Assembly: GCF_000719135.1 (NCBI RefSeq)
Contig: NZ_JOEK01000018.1
Coordinates: 76,642-140,641 of the forward strand
DNA: 64,000 nucleotides
Reading direction: 5' to 3'
Source of the DNA: Streptomyces avicenniae
Lineage (GTDB): Bacteria > Actinomycetota > Actinomycetes > Streptomycetales > Streptomycetaceae
Position numbers and translations under genes: made by a program. Of this stretch, positions 42,207-51,499 are shown one piece after another. Under the pieces are notes generated by a model. It did no database searches and had not been told where the DNA came from. It saw nothing but the letters and a program-made list of their open reading frames with translations. Each line of letters opens with the position of its first letter. Position 1 is the first letter of the stretch.

Positions 42207-44633
42207 TCAGTCGGTCGCGATCGCGTTGAGGACGTTCATGCGGCCCGCCCGGATCGCCGGGAAGAGGGCGGCCAGCAGGCCGACCAGGGCGGAGCCGAGG
42301 AAGACCACCACGACGGTCAGCCACGGGATCTCCAGGACCTCCATGCCCTCCAGGGCCATCAGCTGTTGGCCCGTCACGCCCCAGGCCATGCCGAGGCCGA
42401 GGCCGAGCAGCGCGCCGAAGAGGGCGATGGCGACCGATTCGAGACGGATCATGCGGCGCAGCTGGCGGCGTGAGAGGCCGATGGCCCGCATGAGGCCGAT
42501 CTCGCGGGTCCGCTCGACCACCGAGAGGGCCAGGGTGTTCACGACGCCGAGGACCGCGACGATGATCGCGAGCCCCAGCAGCCCGTAGACCATGTTGAGC
42601 AGGCCGCCGATCTGGCTCTCCAGCATCTCCTTGAACTCGGCCTGGTCCATGACCTCCATCTGCGGGTACGGGTCGAGCGCCGCCTCCAGGGCCGCCGCGG
42701 CGGCGTCCTCCTGGCCGTCCTCCGCGGTGGCGAAGAAGAAGAACGGCAGCGGCAGGGCGTCCGCCGGGACGTACTCGGTGACCGTGTCGAGCGAGATGTA
42801 CCAGGCGCCCAGGAGCGCGCTGTCCGGCGCGACGATCGCCTGGATCGTCAGGGCGGCGGGGGCGCCGCCCTCGGCGAAGGTGACGTCCAGGGTGTCGCCG
42901 ATGCCCAGGCCCTCCTCGGTGGCGAAGTCGCTGTCCACCGAGACGCCGCCGGGACCGAGCACGTCGTCCATGGAGCCCTCGACGACGTCGAGCGCGACGT
43001 CGTCGGCCCAGGTGCCGGGGACGCCGCCGACGGTGACCTCCTCCTCGCCGCCGTCGGGCGTCGTCACCTCGATGTCGATGTCGCGGTAGGGCGTGACGCG
43101 GGTGAGGCCGTCCACGTCCTCGACGGCCCGCTGGATCTCCTCGGTGACCGGCGCCATGACCGTGGGCTGCACGACGAAGTCGGCGCCGAGCGACCGGTCG
43201 ATCTCGTCCGAGGCCGAGGCGACCATCGAGGTGCTGACGACCGACAGGCCCACGACCAGCGCGAGGCCGATCATCAGGGCGGACGCGGTGGCGCCCGTGC
43301 GGCGCGGGTTGCGCAGCGCGTTGCGTTCGGCGAGACGGCCGACCGGCCCGAAGATCCGCAGCAGGATCGTCGCGATGAACCGCACGACGAGGCCGACCAG
43401 GGCGGGCCCGACGAGGATGAGGCCGACGAGGCTCAGCAGCACGCCGAGGCCCAGCAGCCCACCGCCCGCCGACGCCTCGTCCTGCGCCGACGCGGCGGCG
43501 AGCGCGGCGAGGCCGCCGACGCTCAGGAGGCCGCCGATCGTCGCCCGGACGCGGCCCGCGCGGACGTCGCCCGGCATCCCGGCGTCCCGCAGCGCGGCCA
43601 TCGGGCTGATCTTGGCCGCGCGCCTGGCCGGGATGTAGGCGGCGAGCAGCGTGACGACGACGCCGAGCACGACGCCGATGATCGGGACGCTCGGGTCGAT
43701 CGTCAGGTCGTCGGTGCTCAGTTCGAGGCCGACCGCGCTCAGGAGGGCCATGAGCCCGATCGCGATGCCGACGCCCGCGCCGAAGCCGACGACCGAGCCG
43801 ATGACGCCGAGGAGGAGTGCTTCGGTGAGGACGGAGCGGTTGATCTGGCGTCGGCTGGAGCCGAGGGCGCGCAGGAGGCCGATCTCGCGGGTGCGTTGGG
43901 CGACCATGTCCGCGACCGCGGCCTTGAGCTGCGCGTCGGTGACCTCGCCCGTCGAGTCCACGTACAGCTGGGTGTACGCGTCCTGGCCGCCGAGCAGCAG
44001 GTCGCGCGCGGTGTCGAGGTCGAGGTAGAGCAGCGAGGCGCCGGGGTTGGTGACCGTGAAGTCGGCGATGCCGCTGATGGTGAAGTCCTGGTCGCCGCCG
44101 ACCGTGACCAGCCGGAGGGGGTCGCCGACGCGCAGGTTCTTGTTGTCGGCGGTGTCGCCGTCGATCATGATGTCGCCCGGGCCCTGGGGCGGGCTGCCGT
44201 CGGCGATCTCCATGGACCGCAGCTCGATGTCGGACCAGGTGGAGACGATGGTCGGCGCGCCGGTGGTCGGGCCGATGTTCTCGTTGTCCTGGTCCACCGC
44301 GACCGCGCTGGTGGAGACCACGACACCGGTGACACGGTCCACGCCGTCGATCCCGGCGATCTCGTCGGCGGCCGAGGCGGGCACCGTGTCGGGGACGCCG
44401 TTGGCGGGCCCCTCGTCGTCGAACATGCCGCCCTCGCCCTCCTCCGCGGGCGGGGCGACCATGACGTTCGAGGCGGTGTCGGCGAACAGCTTGTCGAACG
44501 TCGTGTTCATCGTCGCGGTGAAGACGAGGGTGCCGCAGACGAAGGCGACGGAGAGGACGACCGCCATACCGGACAGGGCCATGCGGCCTTTGTGGGCGAA
44601 GAAGTTGCGTAGGGAGGTCTTGAGGACGGTCAT
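42207..44633 (-). CDS. ABC transporter permease (MacB/FtsX type), apparently lacking one transmembrane helix
   Basis: 808 residues. The N-terminal helix (MALSGMAVVLSVAFVCGTLVFTATM) precedes a MacB-type extracellular domain; the first FtsX domain reads AQRTREIGLLRALGSSRRQINRSVLTEALLLG and the second VVERTREIGLMRAIGLSRRQLRRMIRLESVAIALFGALLGLGLGMAW, each with the EIGL(L/M)RA(L/I)G coupling motif for the ATPase. Before the second motif the helix IIVAVLGVVNTLALS is present, but before the first the sequence jumps from VTDAQLKAAVADM straight to VAQRTREIG: the expected end of the extracellular domain and the transmembrane helix (normally IINTFSM-like) are missing, in frame (about 43895-43925). The ATPase gene overlaps by ATGA upstream. 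These exporters handle peptides, lipoproteins or cell-wall stress functions. Confidence 0.9.
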   Translation of the reverse strand: MTVLKTSLRNFFAHKGRMALSGMAVVLSVAFVCGTLVFTATMNTTFDKLFADTASNVMVAPPAEEGEGGMFDDEGPANGVPDTVPASAADEIAGIDGVDRVTGVVVSTSAVAVDQDNENIGPTTGAPTIVSTWSDIELRSMEIADGSPPQGPGDIMIDGDTADNKNLRVGDPLRLVTVGGDQDFTISGIADFTVTNPGASLLYLDLDTARDLLLGGQDAYTQLYVDSTGEVTDAQLKAAVADMVAQRTREIGLLRALGSSRRQINRSVLTEALLLGVIGSVVGFGAGVGIAIGLMALLSAVGLELSTDDLTIDPSVPIIGVVLGVVVTLLAAYIPARRAAKISPMAALRDAGMPGDVRAGRVRATIGGLLSVGGLAALAAASAQDEASAGGGLLGLGVLLSLVGLILVGPALVGLVVRFIATILLRIFGPVGRLAERNALRNPRRTGATASALMIGLALVVGLSVVSTSMVASASDEIDRSLGADFVVQPTVMAPVTEEIQRAVEDVDGLTRVTPYRDIDIEVTTPDGGEEEVTVGGVPGTWADDVALDVVEGSMDDVLGPGGVSVDSDFATEEGLGIGDTLDVTFAEGGAPAALTIQAIVAPDSALLGAWYISLDTVTEYVPADALPLPFFFFATAEDGQEDAAAAALEAALDPYPQMEVMDQAEFKEMLESQIGGLLNMVYGLLGLAIIVAVLGVVNTLALSVVERTREIGLMRAIGLSRRQLRRMIRLESVAIALFGALLGLGLGMAWGVTGQQLMALEGMEVLEIPWLTVVVVFLGSALVGLLAALFPAIRAGRMNVLNAIATD

Positions 44634-45418
44634 GAGGTGCGTCCCTTGGCGTCGAAGTGGCGCATGCGGTCGAGGACGCGGTCGGCGGTGGGGTGGTGCA
44701 TCTCGTCCACGATGCGGCCGTCGGCGAGGAAGACGATGCGGTCGGCGTGGGCGGCGGCTGCGGGGTCGTGGGTGACCATGACGATGGTCTGGCCCAGGTC
44801 GTCCACGGAGCGGCGCAGGAAGGCGAGGACCTCGGCCCCGGCGCGGGAGTCGAGGTTGCCGGTGGGCTCGTCGCCGAAGATGATGTCGGGCCGCGCGGCG
44901 AGGGCACGGGCGACGGCGACGCGTTGCTGCTGGCCGCCGGAGAGTTGTGCGGGGCGGTGCTTGAGGCGGTCGGCGAGGCCGACCGTCTCGATCACCCGGG
45001 CGAGCCATTCCTTGTCGGGTTTACGCCCGGCTATGTCCATGGGGAGGGTGATGTTCTCCGCCGCGTTCAGGGTCGGAAGAAGGTTGAACGCCTGGAAGAT
45101 GAACCCGATCCGGTCCCTCCGCAGCCGGGTCAGGTGCTTGTCCTTCAGGCCGGTGATCTCCGTGTCGCCCAGCCAGATACGGCCGGAGGAGACGGTGTCC
45201 AACCCGGCCAGGCAGTGCATCAACGTGGACTTGCCAGAGCCGGACGGCCCCATGATCGCCGTGAACCGCCCCCGCTCCACGGACACACTCACATGATCGA
45301 GCGCCGTCACACGGGTCTCACCCGATCCGTACGCCTTCACGACGTCGTCCGCCCGCGCCGCCTCGGCCGCGTGCCGCCCGTCTCCCCCGGTCGCCGGGTC
45401 CACCACAGCCGTAGCCAC
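44630..45418 (-). CDS. ABC transporter ATP-binding protein (MacB/LolD type)
   Basis: 262 residues. Walker A GPSGSGKST (about 58-66), Q-loop FIFQAFNLLPTLNAAENITLPMDIAG, signature LSGGQQQRVAVARAL, Walker B IIFGDEPTGNLDS and H-loop MVTHDPAAAAHADR are intact. The FNLLPTL/NLDSRAG type is that of MacB/LolD-like transporters that use mechanotransmission rather than a typical transport cycle. GTG 45418 has AAGGAGACAG upstream; the frame runs further up without family-like sequence. It partners the FtsX-type permease whose ATG overlaps its stop. S. coelicolor has the same pair (SCO3110/3111) next to mfd. Confidence 0.95.
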   Translation of the reverse strand: MATAVVDPATGGDGRHAAEAARADDVVKAYGSGETRVTALDHVSVSVERGRFTAIMGPSGSGKSTLMHCLAGLDTVSSGRIWLGDTEITGLKDKHLTRLRRDRIGFIFQAFNLLPTLNAAENITLPMDIAGRKPDKEWLARVIETVGLADRLKHRPAQLSGGQQQRVAVARALAARPDIIFGDEPTGNLDSRAGAEVLAFLRRSVDDLGQTIVMVTHDPAAAAHADRIVFLADGRIVDEMHHPTADRVLDRMRHFDAKGRTS

Positions 45419-45867
45419 GGTCTGTCTCCTTCTTTCGGTTGACCGCCCTGGCGAGCGATCGTTCGTTTTTGTCGGTGCCACAACAGGCTAAGAACCCCGG
45501 GCACCCGCCCTCGTCGCCCCCCGGGATGAACGGACCCCCTGACCCCCTCGGGGATGTCCCAGGGAGTCCCCTGGGGGCGATCCCTGAGACCGCGCCCCGG
45601 CCGCCGCGCGGCCCGGGTCACGCCGCCGCCCGCCGTCCCCACCGTCCCCGTGGCGGCACTTCGGCGCCCGTCCGGCGACCACGTCACGCACCCGTCATAA
45701 ATTCACCGCCAGTTCACTCTGGCGCTGCGCCGGGGCCACTCTTTCTGCGCACTATTGAGCGGTCCGGAATAAGCGACGATCCCCGTTCATGACCCACGCT
45801 CATCGGCTGTGCTCATCGGCAAGGCCCAACCCGGTCGTATGGAGTTGAGCACGGTGGAAGGCACAAG
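45419..45867. other. Intergenic region between ABC operon and acyltransferase gene
   Basis: No credible gene in 449 nt. A near-palindrome CGAGCGATCGTTCG (45453-45466, two mismatched pairs) lies 35 nt before the ATPase start and may be an operator. Around 45530-45590 there are GGG/CCC blocks (for example CCCCTGGGG) with several overlapping small stems. From 45690 to 45790 the base composition becomes more AT-rich (TAAATTC, CTATTGAGC, GAATAAGC), consistent with the promoter of the rightward acyltransferase gene. Confidence 0.5.
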
Positions 45868-46998
45868 GTGCTGAGGCAGCGACACAAGACCGCCGGCCCG
45901 ACCGGTACGCCCCGAGATCCACTGTGGGAGAACGTACGGTACATATCGGCCACGGTCGTTCTCGTCGGGCACGCCATCACCCCGCTGCGCGACGACTTCG
46001 CCGCCATGCACTGGCTGTACAACGCGACATGGCAGCTGGGAGTGCCCGCGTTCGCCCTGATCTCCGGCCGTTTCAGCACGGCGCTGCCGCTCACCGGACG
46101 GACGGCGGGACGCCTTCTCACCGGAATCGGGCTGCCCTATCTGGCCATTTCGCTGCTGACCTCGCTCCAGATCTGGCTGCTCGGCGGCGAATGGAATTTC
46201 TTCGTCGCGGAACCGGTCGCGACCCTGTGGTTCCTGCTGTCGCTGATCTTCTGGAAAGCGGCACTCCCCTATGTGGTCGTCCTGCGCCATCCGCTGCTCC
46301 TTTCCGTGGCGGCGGCACTGCTCGTCGGATTCGCCGAGGACATCGGTTTCGCCTTTTCCGCGTCGCAGACGATCACGTTCTTCCCGTTCTTCTTCCTCGG
46401 CCATCTCCTCCGCGACCGGGACGGCCGCCTCGCGACGGCCGTCGCCGCCGTGCCCCGTGGGGCCGCCGCCGTGGTCAGCGCGGCGCTCGCGGGCGGCGCC
46501 TGGCTGGTGAACGACCGGCTCGAACCCGTGTGGCTGGCGATGAAGCGCCCCTACAGCGAGGAGAGCTTCGCGCTGGTGTGGGGCGTGCCGGTGCGGGCCG
46601 CCGTCCTGCTGTGGGGCGCGGTCGCGGCCCTCGCGCTGCTGCGGCTCGTGCCACGCCGCCACGTCCCGCTGATGACGTCGCTCGGCACGGCGGGGATGTT
46701 CATCTACGTCCTGCACCCGCTCGTCCTGCGGCAGCTCTACCACGTGGACTTCTTCGCGCGCATCGACACCGGCGCGGAGGCGGCGGCCGTCCTCGCGGCG
46801 GCGCTCGCGGCGACCGTCGTGCTCGGCTCACGCCCGGTGCAGGCGCTCACCCGGCCGTTCGTCCAGCCACGGGGCCGCTGGCTCCTGCGCCCCCCGGAGG
46901 AACCGGACGGGCGGGACGCGCCGCCAGGCAGCCGCACCGGCGACGCGGCGCCGCACGCCCGCGAACCGGCCGCGCCGCCCGCCGCACGCTCCGGCTGA
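45868..46998 (+). CDS. Acyltransferase 3 family membrane protein
   Basis: 376 residues with about ten transmembrane helices. The start of the family, WENVRYISATVVLVGHAITPLRDD (the catalytic-type His in LVGHAI), is followed by GVPAFALISGRFSTALP, a run of hydrophobic helices (FFPFFFLGHLLRDRDG), and MFIYVLHPLVLRQLYHVDFF near the C-terminus. Acyltransferase-3 proteins O-acetylate or succinylate surface polysaccharides and macrolides. The fold resembles the fucose-4-O-acetyltransferase-like group (YfiQ). GTG 45868 has GGAAGGCA upstream. It leads 70 nt into the double glycosyltransferase gene, so both may act on one surface polymer. Some stretches (46100-46330) are less GC-rich than the neighbours. 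Confidence 0.87.
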   Translation: MLRQRHKTAGPTGTPRDPLWENVRYISATVVLVGHAITPLRDDFAAMHWLYNATWQLGVPAFALISGRFSTALPLTGRTAGRLLTGIGLPYLAISLLTSLQIWLLGGEWNFFVAEPVATLWFLLSLIFWKAALPYVVVLRHPLLLSVAAALLVGFAEDIGFAFSASQTITFFPFFFLGHLLRDRDGRLATAVAAVPRGAAAVVSAALAGGAWLVNDRLEPVWLAMKRPYSEESFALVWGVPVRAAVLLWGAVAALALLRLVPRRHVPLMTSLGTAGMFIYVLHPLVLRQLYHVDFFARIDTGAEAAAVLAAALAATVVLGSRPVQALTRPFVQPRGRWLLRPPEEPDGRDAPPGSRTGDAAPHAREPAAPPAARSG

Positions 46999-47068
46999 CC
47001 CCGCACCGCACCACCGCGGCACCCGTACGACCCGGCACCACCACCGGACCAGGAGAACTGGGAAGAAG

Positions 47069-49720
47069 ATGCACATCGCTGTCTTTGTCGAGAACCGTAA
47101 CGGCGTGGACCTCACGCGGCGCCTCATGGCCGCGCCGCGGTCCGCCGGGCACACGTTCTCGGTGTTCACCGCCGATGTGAACGGAGAGGTGGCCCGCTGG
47201 ATCCTGGAGGAGGCGGCGCAGCGTCTCGGGGGCGTCGCGGTGCGCAACCTCTTCGACGTCGGCGAGTCGATGGGCGACGACGAGTTCGCGCAGGCCGTCA
47301 AGGTCCGCACGGTCGCCTACGCGCGGGAACGCGGCATCGACCGCGTCGTCCTCTTCAACGACCAGTCGCGGCGCGGCCGGAAGGTGACCGAGGCGCTGAC
47401 GGAGCAGCTGCCGGTCGTCCTCGTCCAGGACGGGCACCTCGACTTCCACTACAAGCAGCTCACCTCGGGCCGCCGCGACCAGAACTGGTACTACGGCGCC
47501 TCACGCCCCGCCGCCGTCTGCGTATGGGGCCCGGCGACGGCCCAGCACATCGGCTTCCGCACGGCCGAGCCAGGCCCGCCCGTCCACATCACCGGGGCGC
47601 TCGGCCACAGCGACGACCCCGCGCTGCTGACCGCCGCCCGCACCGGCGTGCACCGCACGACGCGCGAGCCCGACGCGCCGCTGCGGATCATCGTGCTCGA
47701 CCAACCCCTCGGCGACCAGGGCAAGATGCCCCGCCCCGCGCACCGCGAGGAGCTGACGCGGATGGTCGCGGCGCTCGGCGAGCACGGCAGCGTGGACGTG
47801 AAGCCGCACCCCTCGACGCAGGCAGCGCACCTGACGTGGATGGCGGACGGCAAGCTGGAGGGCGTGACCGTGCTGGACGCGGACAGCCTGCTGGAGGCGG
47901 ACGCGCTGGCCTCCTACGACCTGGCGGTCACGTTCTTCTCGACGACCTACCTCCAGACGCTGCGCGCGGGCGTGCCGCTCGTGCTGTACAACCCGCAGTC
48001 GCTGAACATCGTCTTCCCCACCGTCCACCACCCGCTGCTGCGCAACGCGGGCACGACGGAGGAACTGGCGGCCGTCGCGTCGCGGCTGCGGCGCTCGCGC
48101 AAGTTCCTCGCCAACCAGCACGGTTCGCCGATCGAGCACTTCCTCTCGTTCCGCGACGACGTGGCCGAGCAGATCATGACGGTGGTCGAGGAGGCCGTGC
48201 CGCCGCGCCCCGCGGACGAGGGCGGCGGCGCGCCCGCGCCCGACACGCGGGCGCCCGCCGGGCTGTCGCTGGCGGAGCGGGCGCTGCGCGAGGTCGAGCG
48301 CCGCGCCAACCGCCCCTCGACGCTGGCCGTCGTCGGCGTCAGCTTCTCGTACGTGACGGGCGTGGCCGTGCCGGTCCTCACCTACACGCAGGCGCTCATC
48401 GCGCAGTCGCCGGTGGACGTGCACTACTTCGACCTGGCCGCGTTCCCGCAGCCGGAGCACGCGGCGGACGCGCTCGCCGACGCCGAGATCGTGCTGATCA
48501 ACAGCCTGGCGCCGTTCTGGCGTTCGCCGATCGCCAACGGCCTGGTCGAGGGCCTGCTCGACGCGGGCCGCACGGTGATGCTGTACGCGCACGAGACGGA
48601 GTACGTCTTCAACTACGAGGCGGAACGGTCCGCCGAGCGCCACGTGGAGATGCTGAAGCTGCTGCCGCGGATGACGGTGCTGTGCGTGTCGAAGGCGCAG
48701 GCCGACATGTTCAGGCAGCTCGGCGTGACCGACCCGATCGTCATCTACAACACGGTGCCGCGCGACATCCACCGCACGCAGGCGTCGCGGACGGTGTCCG
48801 AGCGCCCCCGGATGGTGATGGTCGGCACGGTGCAGGACCGCAAGGGCGTCGATCTGTTCTCACGCGTCGCCGAACTGGCGCACGCGCGCGGGCTGCCGTG
48901 GCGCTTCAGCTGGGTCGGCTGGAAGACGCCGAGGATCGCGCGCCGCACGCTGCTGTCCGACCGCGTCGAGTGGATGGGCGCCCTCTCGCGGGACCGCGTC
49001 CGGGAGGAACTGGCCGCGTCCGACGTGTTCTTCCTCTCCAGCGTGGACGACCCGATGCCGCTGTCCGTCGTGGAGGCGGTGCAGCACCGGCTGCGGATCG
49101 CGACGTTCCACCGCGTCGGGTCGCGCGAGGTCCTGGAGGGCGTCAGCGGCTACCGCGCGTACACCGAGTACACGCCGGAGGCGGCGCTCGACGCGCTGGC
49201 GGCCGTGCTGGGCGAGGACGTGGACGAGGAGCGCTACCGGGAGGTCGAGGAGCTGTTCGACATCCCGGCGTTCAGCGCCCGCATGTCGGCGGCCCTGTCG
49301 CTGCCCGCGCCCGGCGCCACGACGGCGCACGACGAGGAGGCGGCGCGGCACCGGTTCTCGGTGGCGATCGGGCAGAACGTGGCGTTCCGCACCGACGAGT
49401 TCCGCGACCACCTGCGGGCCGGGCGGGACGACAACGCGTTCCGCATCGGCAAGGAGATCCTGCGCCGCTCCACCCAGTCCACGGACGTCCTGGTCGGCAT
49501 GGCCGAGCTGCACGCGCGGGCGGGCCGTACGCAGGACGCGCTGGCCATGCTGGGCGGCGCGGCCTGCGTCGGCGGGCGGCGGTCGCGCGTCTGGATGGAG
49601 ATCGCGCGGGTCGCCGAGATGCTGGGCGCGGAGGGTCGCTCGCTGCAACGCTTCGCGCGCCGAGAGGCGTTGCGCGTGAAGGTACGGAACCGCGCGTCCC
49701 GGCTCGGGGGCGCCGAATGA
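47069..49720 (+). CDS. Large fused glycosyltransferase (CDP-glycerol-transferase-like plus GT4-like domains)
   Basis: 883 residues. The N-terminal half (1-385) is a GT-B fold that resembles CDP-glycerol glycerophosphotransferase/polymer synthases: MHIAVFVENRNGVDLTRRLM, VVLVQDGHLDFHYKQL, VDVKPHPSTQAAHLTWM, DLAVTFFSTTYLQTLRAGVPLVLYNPQ. A Pro/Ala linker follows. Residues 415-760 are a GT4-type glycosyltransferase: VVGVSFSYVTGVAVPVLTYTQAL, YAHETEYVFNY, VLCVSKAQADMFRQLGV, MVGTVQDRKGVDLFSRVAELA, and SDVFFLSSVDDPMPLSVVEAVQ (the EX7E-like site). A TPR-like helical tail (about 770-883) ends the protein. The two halves may build and extend a teichoic-acid-like or glycan chain. Start ATG 47069 with AGGAGAACTGGGAAGAAG. 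Confidence 0.82.
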   Translation: MHIAVFVENRNGVDLTRRLMAAPRSAGHTFSVFTADVNGEVARWILEEAAQRLGGVAVRNLFDVGESMGDDEFAQAVKVRTVAYARERGIDRVVLFNDQSRRGRKVTEALTEQLPVVLVQDGHLDFHYKQLTSGRRDQNWYYGASRPAAVCVWGPATAQHIGFRTAEPGPPVHITGALGHSDDPALLTAARTGVHRTTREPDAPLRIIVLDQPLGDQGKMPRPAHREELTRMVAALGEHGSVDVKPHPSTQAAHLTWMADGKLEGVTVLDADSLLEADALASYDLAVTFFSTTYLQTLRAGVPLVLYNPQSLNIVFPTVHHPLLRNAGTTEELAAVASRLRRSRKFLANQHGSPIEHFLSFRDDVAEQIMTVVEEAVPPRPADEGGGAPAPDTRAPAGLSLAERALREVERRANRPSTLAVVGVSFSYVTGVAVPVLTYTQALIAQSPVDVHYFDLAAFPQPEHAADALADAEIVLINSLAPFWRSPIANGLVEGLLDAGRTVMLYAHETEYVFNYEAERSAERHVEMLKLLPRMTVLCVSKAQADMFRQLGVTDPIVIYNTVPRDIHRTQASRTVSERPRMVMVGTVQDRKGVDLFSRVAELAHARGLPWRFSWVGWKTPRIARRTLLSDRVEWMGALSRDRVREELAASDVFFLSSVDDPMPLSVVEAVQHRLRIATFHRVGSREVLEGVSGYRAYTEYTPEAALDALAAVLGEDVDEERYREVEELFDIPAFSARMSAALSLPAPGATTAHDEEAARHRFSVAIGQNVAFRTDEFRDHLRAGRDDNAFRIGKEILRRSTQSTDVLVGMAELHARAGRTQDALAMLGGAACVGGRRSRVWMEIARVAEMLGAEGRSLQRFARREALRVKVRNRASRLGGAE

Positions 49721-49821
49721 CGCGGCCTGCCGCGCGACGCTCCCTGGCCATCGCCGCCCGTGCTGCATAAGATCGACCGACTCGACCCACGTACACAGGT
49801 TTCCGCACACGGGAGTGCAAG

Positions 49822-50499
49822 GTGAAGCGTCGCGCGTCCCTCCTGTCCGTCACCGCAGCCGCAGCGGCCGTTGCGCTCCTGAGCGGCTGCTCCACGGGCG
49901 GCCATCCGGGGGCGGCGGCCGTGATCGGCGACGAGAGCATCTCGCTGGCCAGCGTGCAGGCGAGCGTGGAGACCGTACGGGACGCGCAGCGGGAGCAGCC
50001 GAACGCGGACGAGCTGATCGCCTCAAGCGGCTCCCTGCCGCGGCAGACGGTGGACTTCCTGGTCTACCTGGAGGTGCTGGAGGCCGCGGCCGAGGCGGAG
50101 GGCGTGGAGGTCAGCCGCCACGACGTGCAGGAGGCCCGTGCCCTCGCCGAGGAGAACGTGGGCGGCGCCGAGGAGCTGGCACAGGTGGCGCTGATGCCGC
50201 AGTCGGGGCCGCCGCTGGCAGGTGACGAGCAGATCGACCTCGTCTTCCGCAGCAACCTGCTGCTCCAGGGCGTCGCGCAGCGCATCGGCGCGACGAACAC
50301 CCTGGAGGGCCAGCAGGCGGTGAGCGACCTGCTGCGCACCACGGCGGAGGACGTCGGCGTCGAGGTGAACCCGCGCTACGGCCGCTGGGACGCGGAGCAG
50401 CTGACCCTCACCGAGGCCGACCAGCCGTGGCTGCGCGCGGAGACCCCGGAGGGCGCCCCCGGCGAGATTCCGGCGGAGGTCCAGGCGCCTCCGGCGTGA
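49822..50499 (+). CDS. SurA N-terminal domain lipoprotein
   Basis: 225 residues. The signal (RRASLLSVTAAAAAVALLSGC) has lipobox LSGC, acylated Cys about 23. The mature protein reads AAAVIGDESISLASVQASVETV, then helical sequence with QTVDFLVYLEVLEAAAEAEGVEVSRHDVQEARA, the SurA_N_3 pattern of extracytoplasmic chaperones; no PPIase domain follows. The C-terminus ends in Pro/Glu/Ala. Streptomycetes keep this gene just upstream of mazG. GTG start with GGGAGTGCAAG upstream. Confidence 0.85.
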   Translation: MKRRASLLSVTAAAAAVALLSGCSTGGHPGAAAVIGDESISLASVQASVETVRDAQREQPNADELIASSGSLPRQTVDFLVYLEVLEAAAEAEGVEVSRHDVQEARALAEENVGGAEELAQVALMPQSGPPLAGDEQIDLVFRSNLLLQGVAQRIGATNTLEGQQAVSDLLRTTAEDVGVEVNPRYGRWDAEQLTLTEADQPWLRAETPEGAPGEIPAEVQAPPA

Positions 50500-50521
50500 C
50501 GCGCCCGGCTACCCTCGACGG

Positions 50522-51499
50522 GTGACCGAGACAGACCGGACGGGACAGGGCCGGATCGTTCTGCTGACCACGACGCACCGGGTCGCGCCCGGTCTGTTGT
50601 CCTGGGCGGCCTGGCGGACGCTGCGGGACGCCGATCTGGTGCTGTGCCGTGACGCCGCGCATCCGCAGCTGCCCTACCTGGCGGACGCCGGAGTGGCCGT
50701 GGAGCACGGGGTGCCCGGCGCCGCCGAGGTCGTCGCCGCGTGCGCGGGCGGCCGTACGGTCGTGGTGCTGGCGGGCGCGGAGGGCGAGCGGGCGCTGACG
50801 GACGGCCTGGCCGCCCTGGCGGGCTCGGGCCGCGCGGGCGGGCTGCCCGACCTGGAGCTGCTGCCCGGCTCGTACGACCTGCCGGGGGCGCGGCTGCTCG
50901 ACCTGGTCGAGGTGATGGACCGCATCCGCGCCGTCTGCCCCTGGGCGTCGGAGCGGACGAGCACGGAGCTGGCGAAGTACGGCGTCGAGGAGATGTACGA
51001 GCTGGTCGAGGCCGTCGAGACCGGCGACCGCGCCGGGGTGCGCGAGGAGCTGGGGGACGTGCTGCTCCAGGTCGTCTTCCACGCGCGGATCGCGCAGGAC
51101 GACCCGGACGAGCCGTTCGGCATCGACGACGTGGCGGCCGGGATCGTGGACAAGCTGGTACGGCGGCATCCGCACGTGTTCGGCGACGAGACGGCGGAGA
51201 CGGCCGCGGACGTCAAGGCGCTGTGGCTGCGGACGAAGGCGGCCGAGAAGGGCCGCGCCTCGGTGACGGACGGGGTGCCGCTCGGGCAGCCCGCGCTGGC
51301 GCTCGCGGCGCAGCTGTCGGGGCGCGCGGAAGGCATCGCCGTGCCGCTGCCGCAGGCGGCGCCAGGGGCGGAGGGCGCCTTCGGCTACCGGCTGCTGGCG
51401 CTGGCCGCCGAGGCGGGCGCGGCGGGCGTGGACCCGGAGACGGCCCTGCGGGCGGCGGCGCGGACGTACCGCGACGCGATCAGGGCCGCGGAGCGTTAG
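50522..51499 (+). CDS. mazG: Nucleoside triphosphate pyrophosphohydrolase
   Basis: 325 residues in two parts. The N-terminal ~130 resemble a degenerate tetrapyrrole-methylase (YabN-type) domain: IVLLTTTHRVAPGLLSWAAWRTLRDADLVL ... LPDLELLPGSYDLPGARLLDLVEVMDRI. The MazG domain follows: CPWASERTSTELAKYGVEEMYELVEAVETGDRAGVREELGDVLLQVVFHARIAQ (EExxE and ExxD metal sites present) and GIDDVAAGIVDKLVRRHPHVFGDE, KALWLRTKAAEKG. MazG cleaves NTPs to NMP and pyrophosphate, cleaning the nucleotide pool. CPW normally continues D; here A-S. Its stop TAG (51497-51499) overlaps by 3 nt the TAA of the convergent gene. Confidence 0.93.
   Translation: MTETDRTGQGRIVLLTTTHRVAPGLLSWAAWRTLRDADLVLCRDAAHPQLPYLADAGVAVEHGVPGAAEVVAACAGGRTVVVLAGAEGERALTDGLAALAGSGRAGGLPDLELLPGSYDLPGARLLDLVEVMDRIRAVCPWASERTSTELAKYGVEEMYELVEAVETGDRAGVREELGDVLLQVVFHARIAQDDPDEPFGIDDVAAGIVDKLVRRHPHVFGDETAETAADVKALWLRTKAAEKGRASVTDGVPLGQPALALAAQLSGRAEGIAVPLPQAAPGAEGAFGYRLLALAAEAGAAGVDPETALRAAARTYRDAIRAAER

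Noticed and set aside
42079..44907. A 942-codon minus-strand frame through the ABC permease gene
   Set aside because: It is Arg/Pro/His-rich in a shifted frame; the permease frame has clear FtsX motifs.
45439..45792. Possible 117-codon gene in the gap before the acyltransferase
   Set aside because: Pro-rich, no ribosome site, and it crosses the ATPase promoter region and the palindromes.
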